Of a DNA stretch of 64,000 nt, positions 1-11,995 are shown in pieces. Location of the stretch: contig CM073321.1 of NCBI GenBank assembly GCA_037043015.1, positions 39,452,420 to 39,516,419 of the forward strand, in the 5' to 3' direction. The first letter of the stretch is position 1. Each line of letters opens with the position of its first letter. The DNA is from Bryum argenteum. Lineage: Eukaryota; Streptophyta; Bryopsida; Bryales; Bryaceae. The notes under the pieces are model-generated. The model was given only the letters and a program-made list of their open reading frames with translations, ran no database searches and had not been told where the DNA came from. Position numbers and translations under genes: made by a program.

Positions 1-49
1 CCCGTTTTGCCCGCCCGATTACTTCAACACGCCCGATATGACAACCTTA
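1..49 (-). repeat. End of a hAT-like MITE
   Basis: The first 49 bases match, in reverse orientation, the left end of the 340-bp MITE at 32813-33152, including the terminal motif TATGACAACCTT. It sits inside the RING-finger gene of the first hAT copy; flanking sequence resumes at ATGCCGAT, which is continuous in the intact homologous stretch near 49530-49570. The rest of the MITE lies outside the window. Confidence 0.7.
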
Positions 50-54
50 ATGCC

Positions 55-979
55 GATATGCCATGACAAAATCAGTATGTCGCTCCCCATTTAGCACGTG
101 ATTCTACGAGATGATGGGCATACGAGATCTTATATTACCAGGGCATGAGTTCAACCAATGGAATCTTCCACTGGATCAATTCCCAAAGAAATTTCTACAC
201 TACTCTGATTGGGGAAATGCACTTGATTGGAGTACGTCCAAATCAAAACACCAACTAGCCATTCAATATGGTGGGGATCATGATTTCTTATTTTAGATGA
301 CACAAGATTACGAAATAGAGATAAGGGCGAGAAATATTATATGTAAAGAGCAACGAGAGTTGTTTTGTCGTAATTTTCGAGGGCATTGGAGCATCGAACA
401 CCACCGTTTCTTTCGATTTCCTCCAAAGAGAGTAGAAAAGGGAGAAGATGGTTCGTGGCATGAAATAACAGATTCAACCGGCTTTGGTGAGGAGTACAAG
501 AGTACGATTATACTCCAATTGGAAGAACTATGGTCCTTGCAAAATTGGAGGAGGCCGCAATATACCGGACTTCGATACCGGAAAATTCTTTTGAAGATGT
601 GGAGGTCTCTTATTGGGATGCGGTGAAGAAGTTTGATGTACGTATCGATGACGCCATTTCGTTTTCGAGAGAATGTCTTTTAAACCCAAAAGACACACAA
701 CTTCTATTATTGGATGAGTTCGAAGGTGTTGTACAAGATGTCGTTGCAAAGATCAAGAAGGCCATGGAAATCTTACATAACAAACAAGTGGATCCTAGCA
801 AAAAGCGGAAGAGGCAATCGGGCGAAGATGGGGAGGATAGTTGGCAGACGGAGATGAGAGGCGAAATTGCAGCCGTGGATCGGGAATATGAAGAGGGCGA
901 TAGAATTGCCCATCCAAGTCAAAGACTGCGTACTCATAGTATAGCTCAGATCGATCAATCGGATGGATCTTCAGTTTGA
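55..979 (+). pseudogene. RING-finger accessory gene of hAT copy 1 (3' part)
   Basis: The product matches the second gene of the hAT copies at 48740-53431 and 63481-64000. Only the end of the RING domain remains at the left (YAMTKSVC...CRSPF), followed by the conserved MMGIRDLILPGHEFNQW stretch. A charged C-terminal half ends in a PSKKRKR nuclear-localisation-like motif and an R-T-H-S-I-A tail. It is damaged: a stop near 102, a stop at 294-296, and a frame change near 530. A MITE cuts its 5' side. RING domains usually act as E3 ubiquitin ligases, but no activity can be claimed for this relic. It runs tail to tail with the transposase gene. Confidence 0.65.
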
Positions 980-1326
980 AGTTTGAACGGATGTTGGACC
1001 TTAAGTTTGCACGTATAAATATATGCTTTTCCTAGGTTGTATGGAAGTTGTTTTAAAAATGATGAAAATGCCACCATTGATCCATGGGGCATTATCTTTG
1101 AAGTAATGTGCATTTCTTCTCTATGCTTGAGAGTCAAGACCACCGTGCGACAAGTATGTAGAGATATATGTAATTTTCCAACACATTAAATATAGTCATG
1201 TAGACAATAGAATCCCTAAATGCATTTGGAGTATAACAATAAAGTACTACAAAACACTATAACTACAATATCTATATTAAGGATAAGTTCTGTGAAAGCT
1301 ATACTACATAAAGATGCAACATTCAA

Positions 1327-4010
1327 CTACTCATTAGGACCAGAGGACTGTTCATAATCGCTATCTCCTTGAACTTCAGCTCCACTAGACCCCGTAGGAT
1401 AATATTCATAATCGCTCAGAACCTCATGTTTGATCTTGGGCTTGTTCTCTGGACATTGTTCCCATATTTATGCCAAATATCAAATTTTGGGAGATTTACA
1501 GGGATCTTTGGTTTTTTTTGGCGGAACAATTGGAACCGTTGCAGATTTTCGTTTATGCAACTTGGAAGTGCCGAGCATGTGTTGTAACCCCGTGGTAGTA
1601 GGAGGAACATTGGCATTTTTTAAATACCTGCCCAAAGGTACATCAGAGTCACTAGAGATGCTGCCATATTTGGCTCTTGAAAGGGATACTAAACCTATAG
1701 AGGATTTCTCCAAGGTTGTCATAACCCTTGCAGTAGAGGGTTGAAATAAAGCGCGGGGAGTAGCACATGGTAAAGATAGTTGATCCTTACTACAGGATGC
1801 GATATTCTCCATTACCAGATCAGAACTCATAGTGCCGCCACTACTATTCCACGCGGTGGTTTTCACGTCCATCGCCTCCTTTTCCACTCTAATTCCACTA
1901 TCAATAACAAGTGGGATGTTATTGGATTTGTCCATGCCGCCTTGTGTCATTAACCGTGCTAACGGCTGCTCATCCTCTAGATCATCCGCCGAAACACCAT
2001 CAGCGATAAAATCACCCTTAGCATCGTGAACATTTGGAGCATCTTCATCATTCGAAGCGGGGAAGAAAGTCATATCATCGTCTTCATCACCAAATTCAAA
2101 ATTATCATTGTTATCAGACTCTGATTCGTCCTCGACAGCTTCCTCATCGTTTTCATTTACTTGGTCTTTCTCTAACTCCAAGTTTCACTATATCACCGCC
2201 CATCGTCACTGAACTTATTATTTGCAAGCAATTTCGAGTTGGAATATATGTATACCAAGTCATCAGCTCCCCCCGGTAGTAACCAATTCCGTTTCTTGTC
2301 GTGAACATCAGAGTAGCTACTCCAGTTGCGTTCGCAAGCCAACGAGGACACGGTCTGTGCTAGTATTCGCTTTGCAATTGGAGAGAGGAGCTTAGCTCAA
2401 GCACCCTCAAACTCCCACCATGCATGTGGAGCTAGTTTTAGAGTATTAGGCTCCAGCATGTCATGGAATGGTGGACCCTTCATTCGAAACGCAAGAAATT
2501 CACTCACCACGTCTGCATATTCCTTTGCAGGTCATAATTTTTGTAAAACACGTTTGCAAGCTATTGTAAGATTAGAATTGTCAGCTAACTCTTGGTCATG
2601 TAGTGAATAAGGATTTAGAAGACAGCCGCGCCATGTAAATCAGTTGTCATGAGCCGTTTCCAATGGTAAAACTCCTCTTTTGCGGTGGCCACCTCAAGTG
2701 GTTCCAATGAGATTGGTGGTGCATGCAAAGTATGAACATGTCTCTCAAGATCACGCATGATATGCCAAGCCTTGCCCGTACTAGGAGCCTTGCCGTCGAA
2801 TTCTCTCAGAGCGTAGACTACGGGGGCCACCATATCCCGTAATCTTTTGCATTGCTCCCAAAAGTCATCGCTCAACCCCACCTTCTTGACCTTACGGGAG
2901 AATATAAGCTTATCTCTAGCAGATACCGTCTTCTTCGAGGCATAGGCTGTGAACATAGGGTCGACAACAACTTGCTCCAATGATGCCTTGACCTCCAACA
3001 AGCGATCTATCATTATGAATTGGCTAGCAAATCTTGTTTTCCCAGGCATGAGTAGGCTGAATTTCACCTCGTGTTTAAGAAACACAGCCAGGTCCAACTT
3101 GTTCTATGTACTTCAACATGAGAGTTGACATGTACACCGCTGTTTTTTCTATGCCAGTAGTATCCACAGCTCCAAGAAAAAGCTCTCCAGCTTGAGTCAT
3201 AAGTATCGCATTCACCAAAGGGAAACTGGTCACAGTTGACCATCCATCCATGGTCAAATTTCCTCCAAACTCCCGAAGGCTCTCCGAGAGTCTACTATCT
3301 AGTTTCTTTTGTAACTCCGTATTTACTTCTTCCAACAACCTTGTCCGAATGTCATGGTAAGATGGTGGAGCATAGGATTTTTGATATCCAGCAGTCTTCA
3401 TTACAGCGGCTTTGAACGCATCATTCCGGGCTACAGAAAATGGTATATTTGCTTCGTATAAAAATTTCACCCAAAGTTTATCCAACTCCCCCCTATCCGC
3501 TTCTGCAAAAGCAGCTTCAATTGAAGATTGCTTGGTTTGCTTCATAGATCCAAACATCGAGCAAGTATCTTTAATTCCCCTCATAAGGATGGAAGAAGCA
3601 GAGGTTGACCCAACCAAAAGATTTGCTGAATTCATGGGGGTGCCTAGCGAGGACCCTACACAAGAGTCACTCCTAGGGGTTTGTAGAATGTCATGTTTTG
3701 AGGCACCTAGAACGTCCGCAGATGGAGTGAGAGAACAATCACCAAGAAATACGTCCAATCCTCCGTTATATGGAGGGAACTCCCCGCCACATCTTGAAAA
3801 GAACTGCCTAATTTCCCTAGGAAGCTTTGGGCAAAGTGCAAAACTCGAATCCCTGTGTCCAGGAATCTTCTCGTACCCATAATGACTCAGATTCCGACTC
3901 TTCTTCTTAGAAACTATTACATGACATAGTGAGCACTGTATGAAGGACCCGGACGCTTTGCCTTTCTTCTCGATGTCTCTAAACCAAGGCTCATATGGAG
4001 CAAGGCCCAT
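1327..4010 (-). pseudogene. hAT transposase (BED finger, DUF659, hAT C-terminal), decayed
   Basis: Reading 4010 downward: a CxxC BED-like zinc finger (QCSLCH), a DUF659-type region with the first catalytic-type Asp in TMDGW (about 3240), and GELFLGAVDTTG. The frame then jumps near 3090 to FLKHEVKFSLLMPGKTRFAS. About 80 residues present in the copy at 60306 (including CTDNASVM, the expected second Asp) are missing here, so this copy cannot be active. The dimerisation block WWEFEG...SSLACERNWSSYS lies at about 2300-2450 with stops. A long acidic/basic tail (2181-1327) carries SLSRAKYGSISSDSDVPLG, shared by all three transposase copies. Confidence 0.85.
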
Positions 4011-4289
4011 TTTGATAAATAGGACGCCCCAAAGTCATAAACAGTGGTGGGACCGGGACGTGAAAAAAAATGGCAAGAGGTCCTTACAGAAATCCTCACT
4101 TCCGAACTCAATACCTACCAAACAATGTACACATAAAATGAATTATGTAGCTCAAAGCCCTTGGAAAGTGTTCAAAATTTGGAAGTGAAATGAAACTTTA
4201 TGTCTCTTCTCTTATATACCATGCAACTCTGAATATGACCGTTGCAATTTGAAAATAACATGCACCAGAACCGTTGGATGCTGAAGCGG

Positions 4290-4564
4290 GCCATCCGGCC
4301 ACAGGCGGTCGCCCGAGACGAGGGCCGATCGACGACGCGGACGGCCAGATCGAAGGCCGGTCGCCTGAGCCGACGGTCGGTCACCAGTCCGGTCGCCCAG
4401 GCCGACGGAGGACAGGTGGATGGGGTGGGTCGGCCAATGAACGCACCTCGATGGTCATTTACCCTTAGTAAAAGGACCAAAATCTCTAAGTCACGGACGG
4501 TCCCCGGATCTCTGGCGGACATCCGGCGGACGTCGGCCGGACGTCCAAACGCTGTGACATTCTT
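4290..4564. repeat. GC-rich subterminal region of hAT copy 1
   Basis: This stretch is rich in short CGGTCG/GGCCGA words and lies between the transposase start and the element end. Similar GC-rich blocks sit just inside the ends of the other copies (53640-53887 and 59590-60040). Subterminal repeats are known transposase-binding regions in hAT elements; that role here is inferred. Confidence 0.6.
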
Positions 4565-4565
4565 G

Positions 4566-5063
4566 CTAATGACCATCTGAACCAAAAAAATTGAACTTTG
4601 ATTCATCTGACCAAATGACATGGCTCCAATCTTCTACTTCACATTCCTTTGAAGTCTTTGCCCATTGTAAACGCTTTTGTTCAGGTTTTTTGGTCAACAA
4701 TGGTTTCTTCTTCTTCACTCTAGATCCAAGCCCTTGCCGCCGGAAACATTGACGGACAATCTCATTACACAAACGAAGACCCTGAGCTCGCAACTTACGA
4801 CCTACAACTATTGCATTTCCTTATTTTGGCTCATTCAACATCCTCACAGCAAGTCTCTCATCACGTATGCTAAGAAGACGTGGTCTTCCCGACCGTGGAC
4901 GATCGTGCACGCGTCCATCTTCTTTGTATTGTGCTAGAATGCCCCCATTTGTGCTACGAGTAATGTAAAGATGACCTGTTATGAAACGTTGAGAGAATCC
5001 TTGCTCACTCAAAGCTATTACTTGTGAACGCTTGTAAAAACTGGTTTTCGTCATCTTGACCAC
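4566..5063 (-). pseudogene. Tc1/mariner transposase, truncated
   Basis: From 5063 down, the product begins MVKMTKTSFYKRSQVIALSE, an N-terminal helix-turn-helix of Tc1 type. DRPRSGRPRLLSIRDERLAVRML follows, then after a frame change QCFRRQGLGSRVKKKKPLLTKK. It ends at VIWSDESKFNFFGSDGH, which contains the first catalytic Asp of the DDE triad (WSDESKF). The rest of the catalytic domain is absent because hAT copy 1 begins at 4565. The full family length is about 340 residues; about half remains. It was dead before or through the hAT insertion. Confidence 0.85.
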
Positions 5064-6494
5064 TCAAAGTTGTGAAGGCTTGCAATATATGACCTGTACA
5101 TGCTCTGAAAGATCTCTATGCACATAGAGAACACAAGTGAAGCATGAAGCCATTGGAATCAACATATGTAGTTGGCCACCTTCAAGATTCATTGAACCCC
5201 TCCTACAAAAATGCAGCACTTGTATCACCCACAAGAAGCCAATTGCTACTGCAGCACATGATGATGTTTCTGCATGCCAAATTTGGAATGAAGATTCATC
5301 ATTTTGAATTTTTAGTTGCATGCCAAGTGGCTTCATGGTCATTGACCAAAAACTTTTGTGAGTCATTGTATGTACTAGACGTTCACGAAGCAACAATAGG
5401 ACGATTTCCCATTTCCTTATTTAATTAAAAGGCTTGTAATCAATAATAGTAAAGAGGTCTTTTGTATTTAATTTTTAGATATAAATAAGCAGATCCTAAG
5501 TGAATTTCTTTGGACTTTAGTTCTATGCACTAACTTTAATAAAATGAGAAAATTAGATTTCTAAAATTCAGTTGGGATCCTAAGTTAGTACTTCGGGGTC
5601 CCTAGTATGCACTAGTGGATCCCAAGTTCGTACTTGCGGGTCTCAAGTTAGTACTTGCGGGTTCAAAGTTCGAACGTGCGGGTCCCTCATATTTGTTTTC
5701 GCACGAGGAATTTGCCATCGGAGAACATAATTAATGTATTGGTCATACATCTTATGTAGAGAATTTCAGTTTTGAAGAGGAAAAAAAGGGTATTTAAAAT
5801 CTTGTGCCTTATATTGTTACTGGAGCCATAAACTAGTGGAGCCATGCGCTGGTGGAGCCGTGGTGGTGCCCGTGCCGTAATAGGCTGTAGTAATTAGGCA
5901 GATACTGGTGGTGCCGATGCCGGTGCTGGTACCGATAGTAGTGCTGGGCCCGCTGGTGCGGGTTAGTCGCGAATGTACGGTGCCGGTGCCGGTGCTGGTA
6001 TCGATGACAGTGCTGACCGCTCCGATGCGGGTGAGTCGCGAATGTATAGGGCCGTCGTGGTCACCATCGGTTGAGGCTGTACTAATTAGCTACATTCCCG
6101 TATGTACTGGGCCAGTGCCGAGCCGCGCGATGCAATTCCGACCTAGAGCCCTGATCAGCAGTTGGAATGAGGTATTCAGTTTTCTGTTTATTCCGTTCTA
6201 CACTCCTGTTTGATTGCGCAGGAGGACTTTGCCATCCAAGAACACCAAGAAATGGCGAGAAGTGTAGCGGAAGAGATCACCATGCTGGAGGGAGGCACAT
6301 AGAGTTTGGATGTCGCGCTCAAAGTAGTAAGTCAAGGATATTTCGAATCTAGCGTTTCTTTTGATGTCAACAGGATTCACCAGATTCCTTGCGGAGAGTG
6401 TTTGAAGACGCGTGCGGTGAACGATTCTTCACTCGAACGGCCATTGTCTGATAAACGGCGACCTACTAGAGGTGATTCACTCTCTTCCTTATCT
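5064..6494. other. Intergenic, no gene seen; short tandem repeats
   Basis: No convincing gene. At 5575-5695 a unit of roughly 27-32 bp (GTACTTGCGGGTCTCAAGTT-like) repeats about four times. At 5855-6150 GGTGCCGGTGCTGG-type words and GGTTAGTCGCGAATGTA repeat twice or more. A pair of similar stretches (GAGGAATTTGCCATC near 5705 and GAGGACTTTGCCATC near 6221) suggests an older duplication. Confidence 0.5.
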
Positions 6495-6847
6495 GTAGAG
6501 CCTTTGGATGTCAGTGCTGGCCAAGGAGCCGAAGTTCGACTGTGTTCCCTTCTCTCCTACGTTGACGATTGTGTGCTTTTGGTTCTCGTATGGAATGCTC
6601 GAAATTGCTCCTCGATTTTTGTAGAGCCCTCGGATGCCGGTGTTTGACTGAGAGCCGTATTTCGCATTTTCCTTCTTCCCTCTTGCGTTGACGAATGTGA
6701 TTGTACTTTTGGGCCTATTGAAGTGCTAAACCATTTCTGTAGAATCCTCGGATGTCGGTGCTGGCCAGAGAGCCAAATCTAGCATTTCCCTCATTCAATC
6801 TTGCGGTGACAAATGTGATTGTGCCGATGAGCCCTCTGAAGTGCTCA
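6495..6847. repeat. Satellite of about 120 bp period, left part
   Basis: About three diverged units, each starting near GAGCCCTCGGATGTCGGTGCTGGCC and continuing to GATTGTGCCGATGAGCC...GAAGTGCTCA. They match the array at 30309-32335. The array breaks off at CTCA (6844-6847), which is repeated at 30309-30312 on the far side of the 23.5-kb element. Confidence 0.85.
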
Positions 6848-6875
6848 AACACGTAATTCATTAAAATGGGAATAT
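6848..6875 (+). repeat. Left terminal inverted repeat of the 23.5-kb element
   Basis: AACACGTAATTCATTA followed by AAATGGGAATAT. It pairs with 30281-30308 on the other strand and is preceded by CTCA. Confidence 0.85.
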
Positions 6876-7764
6876 TCAAATTATCATCAAATAACATATT
6901 TTGTTAAAGTGAGAATATTTCTATTATCATCGACCTAAATCCCACAAAAAGGACTTCAGCTCGACCTAAAGTGCGAAATAAGAAACTCAAAACTCTCTAA
7001 TATAAGAAAAACATCCCATTAAAACAAGAAACTCAACTATATTGAGAACATATATTTGAAATGGTCAAATCACACTCCATATTCAATCTAAAAAGAATAG
7101 CACATCAGTACGGAAAACACATTAAAATGAGTAATCATCACAATATCAAATATTACATATAGTTCCAAAGATACAATTCTATTTAAAATATCAGTTACAA
7201 TACAGTGCTACTACAAAAATAATTACACCAATCTACTTATCTGATTCTGCCTAGAACGAGAAAGCTCTAAACAACTTCAACGTAATTGAACTTAAAACCA
7301 ATTCGTGGAAAAATTATGGACGAGCTCTTGCCCACTTTGTCCTCCATAATAGCTAAAGCCGCGATTGACTATTTAGGTCGACGTGACCTAAATACCAATG
7401 TCTTCAGTGATCAAAATGCTTATTCTTCCTCCACTTCAAAACCCAGAATACTTTGTTGCTCATATCCACTCTGTCCTCCATAATAGCTAAAGCCTCAATT
7501 GACTATTTAGGTCGACGTGACCTAAATACCAATGTCTTGAGTGATCAAACAATTTTATTCATCCTCGACCTCAAAACGCAGAATACTTTGTTTCATGATA
7601 GTTACCTGTTGCTCAGATATTGAGATTGTTGAACGTTGAGATCCAACTTTGGCACTCGATTTCCATGCTGTAAAAATAGTACCAGCATAAAGCCAGACCG
7701 GGTCATGGCTGGGATCAAAAACACATTTAAAATTCTTTTGTGTGTCCTAGCCGACATAGGTATC
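6876..7764. other. Left flank inside the 23.5-kb element, with two 21-nt palindromes
   Basis: AT-rich and without a clear gene. A near-identical stretch of about 83 bp occurs twice (7337-7419 and 7465-7548). Each copy holds a 21-nt inverted repeat, TTTAGGTCG N3 TGACCTAAA, at 7372-7392 and 7506-7526. Half-sites GACCTAAA occur near 6928 and 6961. The motif is the same as in the central arrays. Confidence 0.65.
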
Positions 7765-10489
7765 TTAAACAAGAGCGCGCTTGCTAAAAGGTTTAAAAAA
7801 TTGAAATTGAATACATCCCGGATTGTTGCGATCTACATCGAAATCAGTCAAATCCCGCGCAATCCAAAAGGGTCGAGCATCTCCATCTGCAGGACGTAAA
7901 GCCAAGAAGTAGCCAGCATAAACATCTCGACCAACGCGAAATGACTCTCTTGGTTTATCACACAATCGGCCAATAAAATGGGGGTCTTGCCCATATTCCT
8001 CGCGTAATTCGCCAGTGTTCAGATATTCTCGAATCAACGGTACTCGAGACAAAGGCCAACATCCATTCTTCAAAGTAGAAGAAACCTCCATGGGCACCAA
8101 CAATAAATCATTGACTGCACGCCAATATCGTACAACGGAATCATGTCGTCGACGAAACTCTCCTGACAAGTCTTGGGCACATGAAGTTTCCCACAACTTA
8201 ATGAAACCTGATATACCTTTCACAATTTCATCGATATTCTTCATAGGAATTGACGCTAGAGGTTTCATTTCTCCCGTAGGCAATAGAGGCATACCAGTAA
8301 TAGAATTCTCTTTCCACAATTTGATTCCTTCACTAGTCGATGGAAGCCACTCATTGTCAGAACATAACATCTTGTACTTCATTATGGGCCACCCGTTGTC
8401 ATGTTTGAAAAATTTAAATTGTTGCCCTTCCGGATGACCAACAAGAACTTCGTCTTTAGAAGCAATGAAATCCTTGATATATCCTTTAAAATCGGGAATC
8501 TCCTCAATCAAATGCGGAATAACTGGAAGTGCCTCAGCATCCATGAACGATTTCATCAGAAGAGGAATCGTCAAATAGTTGTTCTCCTTTAAAATCATAC
8601 TCCAACGTCCAAACAGAGCGTCAATATCTTCGTGAGTATGTCCAACTAAAAGAAAATTGACGTAATTTCACGGAAAACGCCCATATGTACCAGAAGGGAC
8701 TAAAAACAAAACATAAACCGATTTTTGTTATCGGAGGCGGCATTGTCAAGTTGCACATGTAAAACTGGAGGAAGGGATTCCGTAGCTCCTGATGACTCAC
8801 TCTCAGGCAAAAGAGAGTTCAAACAAGCATCTTTTCCGACAAGCAATGCCTCAAACAAAGGATGCGTTCCAGATCCAACAAACAATGACTTGGAATGTGA
8901 TATCGGGAACTCCTTCTAAATCCCGCAGAAGCTTCAAAATAGATCCAACAGTGTGATTGCAATCACTCGGATAAATGTCAAGTCCATAGTGAGCATAACG
9001 AACATCGCAATGCCCGTGAGCAATCATTCCCGTCACAGCAATAGGAAGTTTCATAAGTGCATCATTTGTTTTTGTTTTGTGTGAGAACAAAGGACAAGCC
9101 GTTTTTGCATGATCCATTTTGTCGTGGATAATGCAAAAAACATCTTTGGGTCTCTGAATAGATAAAGAGCGGTTTGTATAATAATACTCACGATGTGTTC
9201 GCTGATGGTCCAAGTGCAGTTTAAGCTTTTTGATCCACATGTTCTCTTCACTTGAATCTGGCACCATGGACTTGATCATGGTCTCAAGTTTATCACACGT
9301 TGCACATCGCGCAAAATTGTCTCCGGGTGCTTTCTTCGAATACTCGGAGAATATTGTTCGCCTAATCTTGCTAAGAGTACTTTGCGCGATGAATTTCAGC
9401 CCCAACCTCTCATTAATAAGATTGATATCTGGGATTGAATCTTTCCATTTGAAGGAGGAAGGCAATGACCGTGATACTACTTTGAGTCCATTACTCAACA
9501 TCTTGGCTTTGTGCGGCATATGATCAGCTGCGTTGTCGATTAACACTTTAAGCGTTGCAGCAGCTTGCTTCACATGAAGTCGTGGTTTCTTGGAGCCAAC
9601 ATTCCCGTGATGTCGGCCCGTAGACCAGCAGCCGCCTCTGCTTTCTTCCTGTAAAACATTGTAGGAGGAACTCCAGTAATATTCTGCCATGCTCGAGCAA
9701 AAATATCAATACCTTCCGTTGTAACCATCGTACTCCCGTCAGCAGTTTTATGAAATCGATGATGTACATCAATCTTAAAGTGCGCCTTGAACTTAAAATC
9801 TGAAGACTCGTACATCTGCTTTCTCAAGGTCAGAATCTTTTGGCGAGGGAACGGCTCACAGCAATTTTTACTACAACACTTCATACTTGCAACCAAATTG
9901 ACAGACTCTACGGTCAATAGTTGCTCTTCCCTCCGAGTTCTGTGGATCTTCGGATGTCTTTCTCCCAAAGTATACGGACGAACTCCTTTCCTCTTCGGTT
10001 GATCACGAGCATAAACTGCAATATTGTATTGCTCGCGATGCAAATGATTAAGTAATGACCAACCGTCATGAATGGCGTGGCTAAGATCCCATTTTAATGA
10101 CTGAAATATTGTATCAAAAGGCAGGAACTCTAAATCCCAGCACTTTACGATCTGAACAACTACTTGATCATCTCTCAAAGGCTCGTCATTGGAGCCCAGT
10201 ACACAATCAGACCCCACACTTTGACAAATACCCTCTGCAACAATGGCACCTCCAGGATTCAATAGTGTCACAAATTTGGTTATCCATTTGCATCTTGGGA
10301 GTTTGGGACAATCCTTCAATCGCTCAGGTAGAACGAACTCAACATCTTCCAAATCCTAATAACCAAAAAACAATTATGTTAAACAAGGAACCACCATAGA
10401 AGTCGATGGAAACAAAGCCGTGAAGATTACAATACCTCTGAAAAAAGACCTCGATTGTCCCAGTCGTCATCGGACGCACTACTCGCCAT
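7765..10489 (-). pseudogene. DUF7869-like presumed transposase of the 23.5-kb element
   Basis: Start chosen at ATG 10489: exon 1 encodes MASSASDDDWDNRGLFSE, a GTATTG donor follows at 10435, and a TTATTAG acceptor leads into DLEDVEFVLPERL at 10355. The product has a Cys-rich MKCCSKNCCEPF block and FARCATCDKLE. Next come the family's three acidic motifs: CIIHDKMDHAKTACP (about 9130), LHVQLDNAASDNKN (about 8740) and VGHTHEDIDALFGRWS (about 8620). The C-terminal part has GYFLALRPADGDARPFWIA. I know these motifs from the DUF7869 family, multicopy in invertebrates and plants, probably with an RNase H-like fold; transposase function is inferred from position inside a TIR element. About four frame changes or stops (near 9600, 8870, 8698, 8650) make it broken unless some are tiny introns. 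Confidence 0.7.
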
Positions 10490-10739
10490 GTAAAGCAGTC
10501 ACACTCTGATTATAGCAACGTGAATATGCTATACAACATTACAAAAGACTCAAATAACGTTTAGTGGAAATGAACACGCAATAATGAATCCTCGGAACAT
10601 GCTGAGAAAAACCTAGGCAAGTAGTATTTAGCTCGACTGGACTTAATATCCTACCTGGTATACTAGTTTATAAATAAGCATTTGACATCAAATAGGAACA
10701 ATCTAAACCTTCAGACTGTGGACATAGCTCGAAACAATA

Positions 10740-11704
10740 ACTTAAACAAATACTGTGCGTTTAGGAGGCATCGACCTAAACAGATCGCGTTTACCAGGCA
10801 GCGATCTAAACACTGCATTACGCAGACAGCGACCTAACCACTGCATCTATTTGGGATCGACCTAAACACTGAGTTAAGCAGATAGCGACCTAACCACTGC
10901 CTGTAGATGGGATCAACTTGAAAATGCATGTTTAGCAGGCAGCGACCTAAATATTGTGCGTTTAGCAAACAGCGATGAACAGGCAGAGACCTACACAGTG
11001 CGCTTAGCAGGCAGGGACCTAATCAATGATTGTATAGCAGACAGAGACCAAAGCACTGATCGTTAAAAGGGAGCGACCTGAACACTGCGTTCGGTTGGAG
11101 GTGACAGGAATAGTGCGTTTAGCAGGCAGCGACCTAAACACTCTAAGATACACAATATAAGTTTAACAGGCATCGATATACACACAGTGTGCTTACCTGG
11201 CAGAGACCTTAACACTAAGTTAAACAGGCATCGAAGTATACACCGTGAATTTACAAGGCACCGGCCTAATATCTGTGCATTAAGCAGGTAGCGACCTAAA
11301 CACACTGCGTTTAGCAGACATTGACCAAGACTGTGCGATTAGCAGAGAACGACCTAAACAATGTGCGTTTAGCAGACAGCGACCTAAACAATGTGCGTTT
11401 AGCAGACAACGACCTAAACAATGTGCGTTTAGCAGACAGCGACCTAAACAGTGTGCGTTTAGCAGACAGCGACCTAGACAATGTGCGTTTAGCAGACAGC
11501 GACCTAAACAGTGCGATTAGCAGACAGCGACCTAAACAATGTGCGTTTAGCAGACAGCGACCTAACACACTATGCGTTTAGCAGACATTGACCTAAAACT
11601 CCGTTAAGATGGGAGAGACCTAACCATTGTGCGTTTATCAAGTAGCGACCTAAACACTGCTTTAAACAGGCATCAATGTATACACTGTGCGCTTAGCGTG
11701 TAGC
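10740..11704 (-). repeat. 30-bp palindromic array, left arm part 1
   Basis: About 30 units, most regular at 11330-11570, where the period is exactly 30 bp (GTGCGTTTAGCAGACAGCGA then CCTAAACAAT). Each unit has TTTAG and CTAAA placed as ends of a 21-nt imperfect inverted repeat. The period is a multiple of three, so spurious reading frames with 10-residue repeats cross it. The array continues at 15087 after the LTR-like insertion and reappears inverted at 21790-22835. Confidence 0.9.
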
Positions 11705-11967
11705 GACCTTGTCGGATGCCATGTATTCACTTTATCTTCCCTTACACATTTATTGGTGTAAAACCCGTGTTCAGGTGACTCGTGTATCGTTCCAGGGATT
11801 CTGTGAAGTGACCAAGACAACTAGTGCTAAAACAACCAAACCCACAAACGTTTCTAGTCCCAACTTATGTTTTAGCCTTGCAGGGCAAGGGTATCCCTTT
11901 GCAAGAGGGGATGCACAAAGACTCTTTCCCTTATGTTTACCGTGGCAGAAACTTCCACACTTAGACT

Positions 11968-11995
11968 CTACTCACACACACACACACACACTAAG
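11968..11995. repeat. (CA)n microsatellite
   Basis: A run of CA dinucleotides (ACTCACACACACACACACAC...) inside the LTR-like insertion. Confidence 0.85.

Larger units (their letters stand above)
50..4565 (-). mobile_element. hAT transposon, copy 1 (partial, decayed)
   Basis: This is a BED/DUF659/hAT-C type element with two convergent genes: the transposase on the minus strand (4010 to 1327) and a RING-finger gene on the plus strand (about 55-979). The outer end on the transposase side is at 4565, where the minus strand reads CAAGAATGTCACAGCG, close to CAGGGTTGTCAGGACG at the end of the copy starting at 59583. Beyond 4565 a Tc1/mariner transposase is cut in mid-gene, which fixes the border. 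The other end is off the window. Confidence 0.75.

Noticed and set aside
11311-11581. Open frames with RSLSAKRTLF or VRLADSDLNN repeats
   Set aside because: They are translations of the 30-bp array; the period is divisible by three and both strands stay open, so they are not genes.
10740-11704. CRISPR-like array
   Set aside because: Units are contiguous, without unique spacers, and the context is eukaryotic; it is a tandem repeat.
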